A stretch of DNA of 64,000 nt from Ilyomonas sp965199905 (GTDB lineage: Bacteria; Bacteroidota; Bacteroidia; Chitinophagales; Chitinophagaceae). The position numbers and the translations under genes are program-made. The notes beneath the pieces are model-generated. The model was not told the origin of the DNA and did not search any database. It worked only from the letters and a program-made list of their open reading frames with translations. Positions 27,773 through 36,008 of this stretch are shown piece after piece; the first letter of the stretch is position 1, and each line of letters starts with the position of its first letter. The DNA is taken from NCBI GenBank assembly GCA_965199905.1, contig OZ241366.1, positions 3,286,001 through 3,350,000 on the forward strand, written 5' to 3'.

Positions 27773-28375
27773 ATGCAAGATGAACTGAACAGGCTGCGAC
27801 ATTTTTTGGAGCAAATGATCCCGGTGCCGGATGCTTTGTGGACAGATATAGAAATGCGCTTTGCGCGTCGCAAAATGGGGAAGCGCGAAACGTATATCAC
27901 AGAAGGTAAAATATGCCGCGAGATGGCATTTGTTACGCAAGGTTCCTTTCGTTATTACCGCATGGTTGATGGGGTAGAAACCACCACTTATTTTTCGTTT
28001 GAAGATGATTGGATCAGCGACTATTCAAGCTTTCTTACTAAAACACCTGCAGCCGCAACTATTGAGGCAATGGACGATGCCGTGATATGGTCTATATCAT
28101 ACACCGGTATGCAATACCTGTACGAGCATCACCCGTTGTGGGAACGCTTTGGAAGGCTGATGGCAGAATACCTGGTTACCTGTTTGGATAAGCGCATGAA
28201 CAGCCTTCTTCTTTCCACGCCTGAAGAGCGCTATTTAAAAGTGCTTCACGACAATGCTGTTTATTTTGAGCGCGTGCCGCAACACTATATGGCTTCGTAT
28301 TTGGGCGTAGCGCCAGAGTCGCTGAGCCGCATTCGCATAAAAGCGCGCCGGGCCTGCTGGTATTCAGCCGTATGA
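27773..28375 (+). CDS. Crp/Fnr-type transcriptional regulator
   Basis: This 200-residue protein has a cyclic-nucleotide-binding-like beta-roll (YITEGKICREMAFVTQGSFR, then TTYFSFEDDWISDYSSF) and a C-terminal helix-turn-helix ending MASYLGVAPESLSRIR. In related Bacteroidota regulators the chain ends a few residues after that motif. Here it runs on as IKARRACWYSAV, where the DNA passes into the body of a truncated epimerase gene. The regulator is probably still functional but its last residues come from a deletion junction. Ligand and targets unknown. Confidence 0.85.
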   Translation: MQDELNRLRHFLEQMIPVPDALWTDIEMRFARRKMGKRETYITEGKICREMAFVTQGSFRYYRMVDGVETTTYFSFEDDWISDYSSFLTKTPAAATIEAMDDAVIWSISYTGMQYLYEHHPLWERFGRLMAEYLVTCLDKRMNSLLLSTPEERYLKVLHDNAVYFERVPQHYMASYLGVAPESLSRIRIKARRACWYSAV

Positions 28376-28779
28376 AGAAAGGACAGGCGCCGCAATGGTT
28401 CGTGAATCCGAATGTGAAACGCTCCTTTACATATACACCTGATGCCGCCGAAGCGGTTTATATTCTTTCGCAACATGCTGAGGCCTTTAACCAAACATGG
28501 GTATTGCCTTCGGCGCAGCCTACGCTTACCGGCAAGCAGTTTATTGCATTGGCAGCAAAGGATATGCAGGGCAAAACAAAGCCGTTTGTATTACCAAAAT
28601 GGATGTTAAAAATCACCGGTTTATTTGTTCCCGTCATGCGTGAAGTGTACGAGATGCTTTACCAGGATGAATTTGGCTATATACTGGATTCATCGAAGTT
28701 TGAAAGAACATTCAGCTTCACACCAACTTCGTATGAAGAAGGCGTGAAGGAAACAGCGAAATGGTATCTGGAAAGTTAA
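28330..28779 (+). pseudogene. NAD-dependent epimerase/NmrA-type reductase, 5' two-thirds deleted
   Basis: From ATG 28372 the frame encodes 135 residues with the C-terminal half of a short-chain NAD(P)-binding reductase: KKGQAPQWFVNPNVKRSFTY, TPDAAEAVYILSQHAEAFNQ, WVLPSAQPTLTGKQFI, and VLPKWMLKITGLFVPVMREV. The N-terminal Rossmann part with its glycine motif is missing. The same frame reads LLVFSRMKK upstream, inside the regulator's 3' end, so a deletion fused the two genes. Without the cofactor domain no enzyme activity is expected. Confidence 0.75.
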
Positions 28780-28905
28780 GAAGTAGTTTACTATTCATTC
28801 TTGCCATTCATGGTTTAGAATGATATTATATGCTCATATTCTTTTCAATTTTTTCAATTCACTTTTCACATCTCGCTTTTCACCTTTACAATATCTTCGC
28901 GCCCT

Positions 28906-29995
28906 ATGACACAAGAGCAAATTAAAGATATGAGGGACCGCGTTTCCGTCCTGAGGAGGTTTCTTTGACTACGATAACAGGAACGAAAAAGTAGACAACG
29001 ACAAGCGCCTTTCCCTTTCTTCCGGCTTCTGGGATGATAATGCCCGCGCCACCGCCATTATGAAGGACATTAAGGTAAATGAATACTGGATGAAACTCTA
29101 CAAACAGGTAGAAACATCCGTGGAAGATTTTGCCGTTCTCTTCGACTTCTGGAAAGGCGGCGATGCCACCGAAGAAGAAACCCGCGAAGCCTGCGAATCT
29201 GCACTTTCGCAGATAGAAGATGCTGAATTTAAAAGCACGCTTAACCAGCCCGAAGATGAGCTTCCGGCGGTATTGCAAATCAATCCCGGCGCGGGCGGTA
29301 CCGAAAGCCAGGATTGGGCGGAAATGCTGCTGCGCATGTACCGCATGTATGGCGACAAGCATGGCTACAAAGTATCTGAACTTGACTTCCAGGAAGGCGA
29401 TGGAGCCGGCATCAAAAGTGCCACGCTTCAGTTTGATGGCGACTTTGCTTATGGCTTCTTAAAGGCTGAAAGCGGTGTGCATCGTCTTGTGCGCATCTCA
29501 CCGTTCGATAGCAATGCCCGCAGGCATACATCGTTTGCCTCCGTTTTCGTTTATCCTTTGATTGATGATACCATAGCAATTGAAGTCAATCCTGCCGACC
29601 TCGAATGGGAGTTTTACCGCAGTGGTGGTAAAGGCGGGCAGAACGTGAACAAGGTAGAAACGGCAGTTCGGTTAAAGCATACTCCATCGGGTATTATTGT
29701 AGAATGTCAGCAAAGCCGCACGCAGGGCGAGAACCGCGAGCTGGCTTTGAAAATGCTGAAGAGTCGTTTGTATGAAGAAGAACTTCGCCGCCGCGAAGAA
29801 GCCAAAAATGCCACCAATGCAAGCAAGAAAAAAATTGAATGGGGCAGCCAGATACGCAGCTATGTTTTCCATCCTTACAAGATGATTAAAGACCATCGGA
29901 CTGATTATGAAGTGGGTAACGTACAACCCGTAATGGATGGCGAACTGGATGGTTTTATCAAAGCGTATTTAATGATGGAAAAGGAAGAAGTGTAA
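28906..29995 (+). CDS. prfB: Peptide chain release factor 2 (programmed +1 frameshift)
   Basis: RF2 ends translation at UGA and UAA. The first frame, ATG 28906 to codon 20, ends in CTT followed by TGA at 28966-28968. Shifting +1 at CTTTGAC continues as DYDNRNEKVDNDKRLSL and on to the stop at 29993. An AGGAGG at 28954-28959 lies three bases before the slippery CTT, as in the E. coli site. The catalytic GGQ is in SGGKGGQNVNKVETA, and the anticodon-like recognition region precedes it. Expression is autoregulated, since scarce RF2 favours the shift. Confidence 0.96.
28954..28969 (+). promoter_or_regulatory. prfB programmed frameshift site
   Basis: AGGAGG, a TTT spacer, then CTTTGAC. The internal Shine-Dalgarno-like hexamer and the slippery CTT before TGA are the known stimulators of +1 shifting. 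Confidence 0.93.
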
Positions 29996-30012
29996 GACTT
30001 TTTTAATAAAAT

Positions 30013-30583
30013 ATGAAAGACAGATTTGCTGCATTTCTTAATATTATTACCATTTTAATGGTTTCCTGCACTACACAGCCTGCATCTGAAACTACAACCC
30101 TAAATTTAGGTAATCAAAAACTTTTGACAATTCCTGACAGTGTGTTTACGCTTACCAAACTTGAATATTTGTCTTTAGGAAATAGCTTTGTTACGTATCC
30201 ACCTCTTTCTGCCTTAAGCAATGGAACCGATGGAAATGATAGTTTAAACCGCATACGGGAAATACCGGAAGAAATTGGAAATCTTCAGCAATTGAAAGCA
30301 TTGGATTTAGGTGCTCAACGACATACAAAGTTTACCGGAAAGTATAACAAAATTAAAAAAGTTGGAACGGCTTGAGCTTTGTTTTAATTCACATTTTGAT
30401 ACAAAAAGAGAATTCAGAAAATTAGGAAAGATGACTTGGTTAAAAAATTTGAATATAGCCGCTACAAAAAATGCAATTAATAATGCTGATGTGCTTCGCA
30501 AAGCGTTGCCAAATACAAAAATTATTGCAACGATAGAAGATATGACGGTTCCTTTGCCAAATGATGAAAATAGCAGCCAATAA
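30013..30583 (+). pseudogene. Leucine-rich-repeat lipoprotein, frameshifted
   Basis: The first frame (30013-30375) has a lipoprotein signal (IITILMVSC) and repeats such as LTIPDSVFTLTKLEYLSLGN and IPEEIGNLQQLKALDLG. At about 30312 the repeat pattern jumps to another frame, which continues VLNDIQSLPESITKLKKLER and LELCFNSHF to the stop at 30581. A single-base indel explains the break. The intact protein would be about 190 residues, probably on the envelope in protein-protein contacts. It could equally be a sequencing error. Confidence 0.75.
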
Positions 30584-30602
30584 AGCCAATAAAGTTTATG
30601 AC

Positions 30603-30860
30603 TTATCTGTAAAGGAATCGCAGCAGCAGAAATAGCAATACAAGAACCGCAAGCAGAAGCAGCATGTTCGAACTCAGATTAAAAACGGATGGTGCTGCTT
30701 TTGTCTTTTCAGCCAGTTCTGTTTTCAGTTCATTTATTTTTTCTTCAGGTAAATGTCGCCGCTCCAGTTCCCGTTCGGCCTGCGCTTTACTTTCTTTATC
30801 TAAATGCCGGCTGTTGATGATGGAATACAACTGAAAGTCTGTGAGTTTATAAAAGTCCAT
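30603..30860 (-). CDS. Small C-tail-anchored hypothetical protein
   Basis: This 85-residue protein has a charged helical N-terminal part (KESKAQAERELERRHLPEEK) and a single hydrophobic helix at the very end (MLLLLAVLVLLFLLLRFLY), typical of tail anchoring. It is solitary. No function is recognised. Confidence 0.72.
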   Translation of the reverse strand: MDFYKLTDFQLYSIINSRHLDKESKAQAERELERRHLPEEKINELKTELAEKTKAAPSVFNLSSNMLLLLAVLVLLFLLLRFLYR

Positions 30861-31016
30861 AGCGTGAAGGTAATACGGATAAACAACCCGTTATTGCGAG
30901 GCGAGAAGCAATTTGTGTTACGCAGTAAAAGTTGTCTTTAGGCGATGAGTAATTTTATATATTTTTAGTATTGCTAACTTTCTATTTAAAGCCAGTAACG
31001 GATCTTTTAAAATAGC

Positions 31017-31147
31017 TGTTTAGTATTCGCTTTAGTAAAAGCCCAATCAATACCCTGAACGCTGATGGGAGCATTCATGCGTGTCGAAGCAGCAGGAATG
31101 GCAACAACTGTCGATTACAAAAGAGATGGACGATGGTTACCAAAAAC
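31017..31147 (-). repeat. Dispersed repeat copy B (homologous to 9707-9836)
   Basis: The reverse complement matches copy A over most of its length and keeps the same reading (NHRPSLL, stop, STVVAIPAASTR, FTKAN.KQ). The rest of the gap 30861-31251 holds only TTGCGAGGCGAGAAGCAAT, a short palindrome-like sequence resembling other dispersed intergenic repeats, and no gene. Confidence 0.6.
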
Positions 31148-31251
31148 TTTATTTTGTATTTCTCATATTTTACAACGGCAAACATCTGCGGTTTTCAATT
31201 TCCTTATCACCTTAAAAACATTTATTTTTATTCTTCATAAAATGACTTGTC

Positions 31252-32145
31252 ATGAATAAAGCCACACAAAATGGCGTTCTTACAGCAGAAGCCAATCCAC
31301 TCGTTAGTCTTGATGAATGGGAAGATGATCTGTTGAAACGTTATCCCGATCCGGACGCTATTGCCACAGAAAAAGGAAAAGAAGAATACCGCAATTACGA
31401 AGAGCCGGGGCGTGATACGGTGCGCGAGTTTTACAGGCTGAATCATACATACCAGACATTTGATTTTGTGCAGGAAAAGAGATCTGACTATTTAAAGTTT
31501 GATAAGAAGAAAATGCCGGTGTGGGATGCGTTTCAGTTCCTCAATCAATTGGTGGATGATTCTGATCCTGACACGGATCTTGACCAGTTTCAACACTTGC
31601 TTCAAACATCGGAAGCTATCCGCAGAGATGGTCATCCCGACTGGATGGTGATGGTTGGTTTGCTGCATGATATGGGCAAAGTATTGTGCCTTTTCGGCGA
31701 GCCGCAATGGGCAGTGGTAGGCGATACATTTCCCGTTGGCTGCGCATATTCGGATAAGATTGTGTACCCTGAATTTTTCAAGTATAATCCTGATTATAAC
31801 AACGAGCGGTTTAATACAAAGTATGGTATTTATAAGCCCAACTGCGGGCTTAGGAATGTAACGATGAGTTGGGGGCACGATGAATATGTGTACCAGATTG
31901 CTAAGAACACGATACCGGAAGAAGGCTTGTACATGCTGCGCTATCATTCGTTCTATGCATGGCATCGCGAGGGCGCTTACGACCACTTGCTCGACGACCA
32001 TGACCGCGCCATGTTGAAGTGGGTGAAGTTGTTCAATCCGTATGATTTATATTCTAAAAATCCCACGCCGCCAGACTGGAATCAGCTTCGTCCTTACTAT
32101 GAAAATCTGGTCGCGAAGTATTTACCCACAGAGCTTAGGTTTTAA
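31252..32145 (+). CDS. Inositol oxygenase (MIOX family)
   Basis: The enzyme cleaves myo-inositol with O2 to D-glucuronate using a mixed-valent di-iron centre. The HD-type ligands are visible: H128 in GHPDW, H139-D140 in GLLHDMGK, then a later His in SWGHDEY and in LRYHSFYAWH, with a final Asp in DHDRAMLKWVKLFNPYDLYS. The 297 residues match the eukaryotic enzyme's size and end with the conserved KNPTPPDWNQLRPYYENLV. Bacterial MIOX is found sporadically, including in Bacteroidota soil genera. No inositol uptake or glucuronate genes flank it. Confidence 0.94.
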   Translation: MNKATQNGVLTAEANPLVSLDEWEDDLLKRYPDPDAIATEKGKEEYRNYEEPGRDTVREFYRLNHTYQTFDFVQEKRSDYLKFDKKKMPVWDAFQFLNQLVDDSDPDTDLDQFQHLLQTSEAIRRDGHPDWMVMVGLLHDMGKVLCLFGEPQWAVVGDTFPVGCAYSDKIVYPEFFKYNPDYNNERFNTKYGIYKPNCGLRNVTMSWGHDEYVYQIAKNTIPEEGLYMLRYHSFYAWHREGAYDHLLDDHDRAMLKWVKLFNPYDLYSKNPTPPDWNQLRPYYENLVAKYLPTELRF

Positions 32146-32174
32146 ACATTTTGTTGTTAAACAAATACACTCTT

Positions 32175-32210
32175 ACGGCGAGCAGATATAATTTGTTCGC
32201 CGTTTTATTT
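32175..32210 (+). terminator. Terminator of the inositol oxygenase gene
   Basis: ACGGCGA (32175) pairs with TCGCCGT (to 32203), followed by TTTATTTT. The stretch from here to 32490 shows nothing further that is coding. Confidence 0.75.
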
Positions 32211-32489
32211 TGTGGTAAAACTTAGCTGCGATGCTTGTAAATACTGCTGTTGCGAAAAATGTATTTTATATTCACTTCAAAAAATAATCATAGCTTAAAT
32301 TGGGTAAGAAGATTATAAAAGAAAATTAATTCTGCAAGTGCTGTAAATTATAGTAAGCTAATTGCTAAAATCCGATCTGACTTGGTGCTTTTTGTTCTCT
32401 GGGCTGATATTAATAATGATGCGAGTTTGCAACATTTGCAGGATGCACCGGACGGTAGTTTGCGCCGCTTAAAGCTTGAACAAATTGCT

Positions 32490-32798
32490 TTATATCAGTT
32501 GCATCGCATAAACCTGAAAGTGCCTGTGTGCCGATTGTTTTACAAAAGAAAGCTTGCTGCCCAATACATCAGGCATGGCATTAATGCCATATAAAATGGT
32601 ATTGTTGTTTAAATTGATGAGCGGAATTTCATGTTTGCTTACAACCGGGTCAATATGTGAAAGTAAGTCTGCATCTACATTTGAGAAAGATTGCCTGCCA
32701 TCATTTAATAACAAGCCAGTGTTAATAAACGCCTTTGTATACACAGCACACATGGGGCAGGCATCATCGTAATTCATAACTCTTTCAGACCTTTTCAT
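32490..32798 (-). pseudogene. DCC-type (DUF393-like) thiol-disulfide family protein, C-terminal end lost
   Basis: Residues 8-30 read MNYDDACPMCAVYTKAF, the N-terminal CPMC-type motif of DCC proteins (yD.dCPmC), and the middle, KHEIPLINLNNNTILYGINA, also fits. After SFVKQ the protein continues with an unrelated 15 residues and stops at 102, whereas relatives extend with a membrane-like ISYNRR region. It is probably truncated by a deletion. It is the last gene of the GbsR-led operon. Confidence 0.55.
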
Positions 32799-32803
32799 AA
32801 CTC

Positions 32804-33332
32804 TTATTTTAGTAAATCATCCAATGCTTTTTCGATAGTATCATACCTGAACCGATATCCTTCTTGCAGTAATTTTTCAGCTAATACCCAACAACTTTTC
32901 AACACCAATTCCGTTTCTGTTTTAATAAACAGGGCGCCTAATTTCAACAGCCATTTGGGTGATGGCAAACCAATGCTTACATGCATAGCATTTCTGAGAT
33001 TTTGCATGAATGTTTTATTGGGAATCGGATTTGGCGCAGAAGCATTGAGCGCATTGCAGAATTACTTCACTTAATAGCCGGGTTGTTTCTGTTCGTGAGT
33101 TAATAATTTCTGCTTTATTCTTTTCGTTATACCGGCAGTTTACAGACTTACCGGCAAGATTGAGAAGCAGTTCGGCGCCATTCACAGCTTCAATGAGTTT
33201 GCTCTTATCATTCCATTGTACATAAACTTTTTGTCTTGAAATGATAACGACATGATATTGTAAAGCATCAAACTTTGCCTGCAGATATTTGCCGATAAAA
33301 CCAGTGCCGCCGGCGATAACAATCTTTTTCAT
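32804..33332 (-). pseudogene. TIGR01777-type epimerase with internal deletion and frameshift
   Basis: The 5' frame (from ATG 33332) reads MKKIVIAGGTGFIGKYLQAK, a Rossmann glycine motif, and VNGAELLLNLAGKSVNCRYN, then ends ILQCAQC. The 3' frame reads NASAPNPIPNKTFMQNLRNA and LPSPKWLLKLGALFIKTETE to the stop at 32804. These are the start and the end of the TIGR01777 nucleoside-diphosphate-sugar-epimerase-like family. About 100-120 middle residues are missing, and the frames do not join, so it is inactive. Confidence 0.8.
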
Positions 33333-33775
33333 TTCAATTTATTGAGGTAGTGAATAATATTGGTTACAAACAATAACATGAACACAATGGCAAACGTTAT
33401 GAACAACAGGTTCATCAGCACTTCGCCCACTTTGAAGATGAGCTTGTCAGGGATTTCGTACATCGGGTAATAAGCGAATTGTGTGGCTATTTTGCCCGTC
33501 CAGTAAGCAGCAATCAAACCCGTAATAGCGATGGCTAAACCGGTTCCGTTTTTTAGTTCATTGGTCAGGAGAAGTGAGATGATACCGAATGAAAAATTCA
33601 ATCCCTGGATGTATCTGCCGTAGGTTTTAGCAATCTCCTGGTTGAGCGGTTTCAACTTCTTTATATCGTTGTACCAATCGAATACCACAAGGCGGATGTA
33701 AGGATAAATAATGGCAGTAAATATTTGTCCGACCGCCGCAATAACGATCAGAGCATTTGGCACTCCGGACTTCAT
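33329..33775 (-). CDS. Four-helix inner-membrane protein of unknown function
   Basis: This 148-residue protein has four hydrophobic segments, beginning NALIVIAAVGQIFTAIIYP and ending LLFITFAIVFMLLFVTNII. Its start lies 15 bp after the GbsR-type regulator and its stop overlaps the epimerase start by four bases, so it belongs to one operon: regulator, membrane protein, epimerase, DCC protein. I do not recognise a function. Confidence 0.8.
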   Translation of the reverse strand: MKSGVPNALIVIAAVGQIFTAIIYPYIRLVVFDWYNDIKKLKPLNQEIAKTYGRYIQGLNFSFGIISLLLTNELKNGTGLAIAITGLIAAYWTGKIATQFAYYPMYEIPDKLIFKVGEVLMNLLFITFAIVFMLLFVTNIIHYLNKLK

Positions 33776-33790
33776 AAGAAACGTTTTGTA

Positions 33791-34297
33791 TTATTTAAAA
33801 ACTTTGAGAAAACTTCCCCAAAACCAGTTCTCTTCTGCCTTTATCATTACGCTCATAATCTTATCAGCATGAGCAGAAAACTTTTTGATATTGTTCACCG
33901 TATCGGTAAATGATTTGATCTCAGGATTGCGCTTATCGCCTTCCACTTTGCTCAGTTCGTCCAGCAGTTTTACCATTGGGTCGAGCTCCCGCTTTTTGCG
34001 CTGCTCCATGATGTTCATGCCTACTTTCCAAATGTCTTTTTCGGCTGCGAAATATTCTTTTCTATCGCCGGGCGTGATCACTTTCCTGACAAGGTTCCAA
34101 TCTATCAGTTCACGAACATTCATATTTGCATTGCCGCGGCTGATGCTGAGTTCCGCCATAATATCATCCGTACTCAGGTTTTTGTTTGCTATCAGCAACA
34201 GTGCATGTACCTGCGCCATGGTGCGGCTGATGCCCCATTGCGTTGCCAGTATGCCCCATTGCTCCATGAATTTTTTCTTCGCTTCCGGTAGATTCAT
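33791..34297 (-). CDS. GbsR/MarR-type transcriptional regulator
   Basis: This 168-residue winged-helix protein carries the GbsR hallmarks: EQWGILATQWGISRTMAQVH, then LSTDDIMAELSISRGNANMN and VRELIDWNLVRKV, then ITPGDRKEYFAAEKDIWKV. It heads the operon with the membrane protein and the decayed epimerase and DCC genes and probably regulates it. GbsR relatives can sense small osmolytes, but the ligand here is unknown. Confidence 0.9.
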   Translation of the reverse strand: MNLPEAKKKFMEQWGILATQWGISRTMAQVHALLLIANKNLSTDDIMAELSISRGNANMNVRELIDWNLVRKVITPGDRKEYFAAEKDIWKVGMNIMEQRKKRELDPMVKLLDELSKVEGDKRNPEIKSFTDTVNNIKKFSAHADKIMSVMIKAEENWFWGSFLKVFK

Positions 34298-34420
34298 AAA
34301 GCAAAGAAAGTAAATATTTCTGAATTTTCAATAACTATTGAAAGTTTAGAAAGAAAACTTATTTCCAGCTTATTGTTTATGTAACAATGTACTAAGTGCT
34401 TGTATATAATGTATTAAAAC

Positions 34421-34428
34421 GGCTTTTG
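34421..34428. repeat. Left target-site duplication GGCTTTTG
   Basis: This is identical to 38869-38876 and directly abuts the left inverted repeat. Confidence 0.8.
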
Positions 34429-34449
34429 GGTAGTGGGTCTTTTTGAAAT

Positions 34450-34599
34450 TTAGTTAAAATATCGGTAGTAAGCATCAGTACATGCTACACCAAGAAGAAA
34501 GGAAAGAATGCCTACAATAACTGTCCATGTTTTACGACTCCTGTAGTATTTACGATAGTGTAGTAATTCTTCAATGTCGGTAAGTTTGTCGGTTTGCAT
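34450..34599 (-). CDS. Small single-helix membrane protein (49 aa), transposon passenger
   Basis: ATG 34599 opens MQTDKLTDIEELLHYRKYYR, followed by one hydrophobic helix (TVIVGILSFLLGVACTDAY), ending YRYFN. The stop overlaps the transposon's left inverted repeat by two bases. It starts five bases after the stop of the upstream passenger gene, which supports a real operon member. It could be a membrane effector or anchor. No function is recognised. Confidence 0.6.
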   Translation of the reverse strand: MQTDKLTDIEELLHYRKYYRSRKTWTVIVGILSFLLGVACTDAYYRYFN

Positions 34600-34604
34600 T
34601 ATGC

Positions 34605-35039
34605 TTAACAAAGGTTATTTAAAAGGTCTTCATACTGCGGTTGCGTTAGTTGAAATTCTTGTCCATCGCAACACATAAATACGTTAGGAGCTTTGATATG
34701 ACCTTTTGCAACCTTTTGTGATGCGTTTTTAGGAGTATTGACTATATCGTAATGACAAAAGTCGTGCGATTCGCTTTCTGTGTTTTCAAGTTGAAATTTT
34801 TCAAAACCCTTGTATGTTTTTAAAACCTCCAATGGGATTCTGCAAAATATTATTGGTGTCCCGACTACGGTCTGATAATATTGTTGTATGTGTTCGCAGA
34901 TTGAATTATTGCTAACTGCTTTGGCGCACTCCTCATCGAAGACTGAGATGCCCCCTTTGTATTGATTAAAGGAGTCGCTTGGAAAGCGCTGGCTTTCTGC
35001 ATGATACTTTTCCCAATGTAGGGCCCTAATGAGAACCAT
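34605..35039 (-). CDS. Unknown passenger protein (144 aa)
   Basis: This is a soluble protein with DEECAKAVSNNSICEHIQQY, then YYQTVVGTPIIFCRIPLEVL, then SESHDFCHYDIVNTPKNASQ and a final PQYEDLLNNLC. The start MVLIRALHWEKYHAESQRFP lies inside the previous gene, overlapping it by about 175 bp in another frame. Either the two overlap genuinely or the upstream gene has a 3' frameshift. It carries six Cys. It does not match a family I know. Confidence 0.6.
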   Translation of the reverse strand: MVLIRALHWEKYHAESQRFPSDSFNQYKGGISVFDEECAKAVSNNSICEHIQQYYQTVVGTPIIFCRIPLEVLKTYKGFEKFQLENTESESHDFCHYDIVNTPKNASQKVAKGHIKAPNVFMCCDGQEFQLTQPQYEDLLNNLC

Positions 35040-35419
35040 GTGCTAATGTATTGATTTAAGGTGGTGAGAGAAATGTCATCTTGATTATCTAAGATGTCAT
35101 AATCAGAGCCAATACCTTTTTCATAGGTTGTGTCAAATAGTCCATCCTCTCTAATAGTAATATAGAGAAAGTTATCGTCGTAAAATAGGCACAGAATCAA
35201 ACTGCCGTCAGTTGAGGGGCGAACGTTTGCTTTTAATCCCAAAAAAACTCCATACTCGCATATACGTAAGCATCTTCTTGCAACGGTATTAGAAATAACG
35301 TCTCCTTGTCCAAAATCCCATCCTTGCGGTAGATTCTGCAACTCGTTTATTCGTTGTTTAATCGCGCTGATTTGGGGGGAGGCGCTTATATAAAAAACAA
35401 TATCATTTTGCATCGTCAC
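34865..35419 (-). CDS. Unknown passenger protein (184 aa)
   Basis: The first 130 residues look like a compact domain: ISAIKQRINELQNLPQGWDF, then RPSTDGSLILCLFYDDNFLY and ITIREDGLFDTTYEKG. The last 55 residues, in the part shared with the next gene's frame, are of low complexity. Its ATG overlaps the stop of the DUF3467-like gene by 17 bp, so translation is probably coupled. Function unknown. Confidence 0.6.
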   Translation of the reverse strand: MTMQNDIVFYISASPQISAIKQRINELQNLPQGWDFGQGDVISNTVARRCLRICEYGVFLGLKANVRPSTDGSLILCLFYDDNFLYITIREDGLFDTTYEKGIGSDYDILDNQDDISLTTLNQYISTWFSLGPYIGKSIMQKASAFQATPLINTKGASQSSMRSAPKQLAIIQSANTYNNIIRP

Positions 35420-35702
35420 TTTGTTTGTTCGCTTCCGTTATTTCTTTTTCTTTAGAAACAAGATCTTCTACTGAGAAGATTGTTGTTCCTGTTTTCTTTT
35501 CATATCCTACCAAAGCATCATCAAGCAATCTGCTTAATGACTTTGCTACCGGCAACGATAAATAAAGCAATTGTGAAGGAACACCAGCAACACCAAAGGA
35601 AATAACGATTTCACTCATTGTTGAGCCTACTGCCACGTTATTCGTAAATAAACTTGCGGGAGCATTAAAGGGTCTATTATTATTTTTTTCTTCAGCTTCC
35701 AT
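35403..35702 (-). CDS. DUF3467-like protein, first gene of the passenger operon
   Basis: This 99-residue protein reads LFTNNVAVGSTMSEIVISFG, then SLPVAKSLSRLLDDALVGYE and KKTGTTIF. It follows the DUF3467 pattern (N...V..S..E...DFG, then P..AK.L...L...L..YE...G.I). ATG 35702 is chosen over an upstream TTG. It leads three further genes (35419, 35039, 34599) that overlap or nearly touch. The family's role is not established; proteins of this kind often sit with mobile or conflict genes. Confidence 0.7.
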   Translation of the reverse strand: MEAEEKNNNRPFNAPASLFTNNVAVGSTMSEIVISFGVAGVPSQLLYLSLPVAKSLSRLLDDALVGYEKKTGTTIFSVEDLVSKEKEITEANKQSDDAK

Positions 35703-35847
35703 GTAAGATTGTTGACACAATAATACAAACTTCAAGATGAAAATTCTTAAATTCTTTGTATGCGCTACCTTAAAATTCTTTAATCTCTTCCTACTTTAGC
35801 GTTTCAAATACGATAACAAACCGCTTTCGTATTCACTGTTATTGTCA

Positions 35848-35955
35848 ACACAGAATCGCCAGTTCAAAGAAGACAAAGCAAATCAGTGAGTATAGGATGC
35901 GCCGCATAGGCGTAACTATCTCATTTTGCTTTGTGGGTTCTGGCGAACCTTGTGT
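35848..35955. repeat. Long imperfect inverted repeat (nested hairpin) inside the transposon
   Basis: Nested pairings run ACACA/TGTGT (outermost), CGCCAG/CTGGCG (35857-35862 with 35940-35945), ACAAAGCAAA/TTTGCTTTGT, TGAG/CTCA, ATAG/CTAT and GCC/GGC at the tip. The unit lies between the divergent passenger operon (minus) and the secreted-protein gene (plus). It could be a structured RNA, a two-sided operator, or a tiny mobile palindrome. No homologous RNA is recognised. Confidence 0.6.
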
Positions 35956-36008
35956 GGCATTTGAGACGTTGCGCTTTTTTATTTCAAATACATAAACACA
36001 AAATCGCC

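Noticed and set aside
31065..31259. Open frame before the inositol oxygenase gene
   Set aside because: It lies over repeat copy B, has no domain or plausible start context, and the complementary strand carries the repeat's conserved frame.
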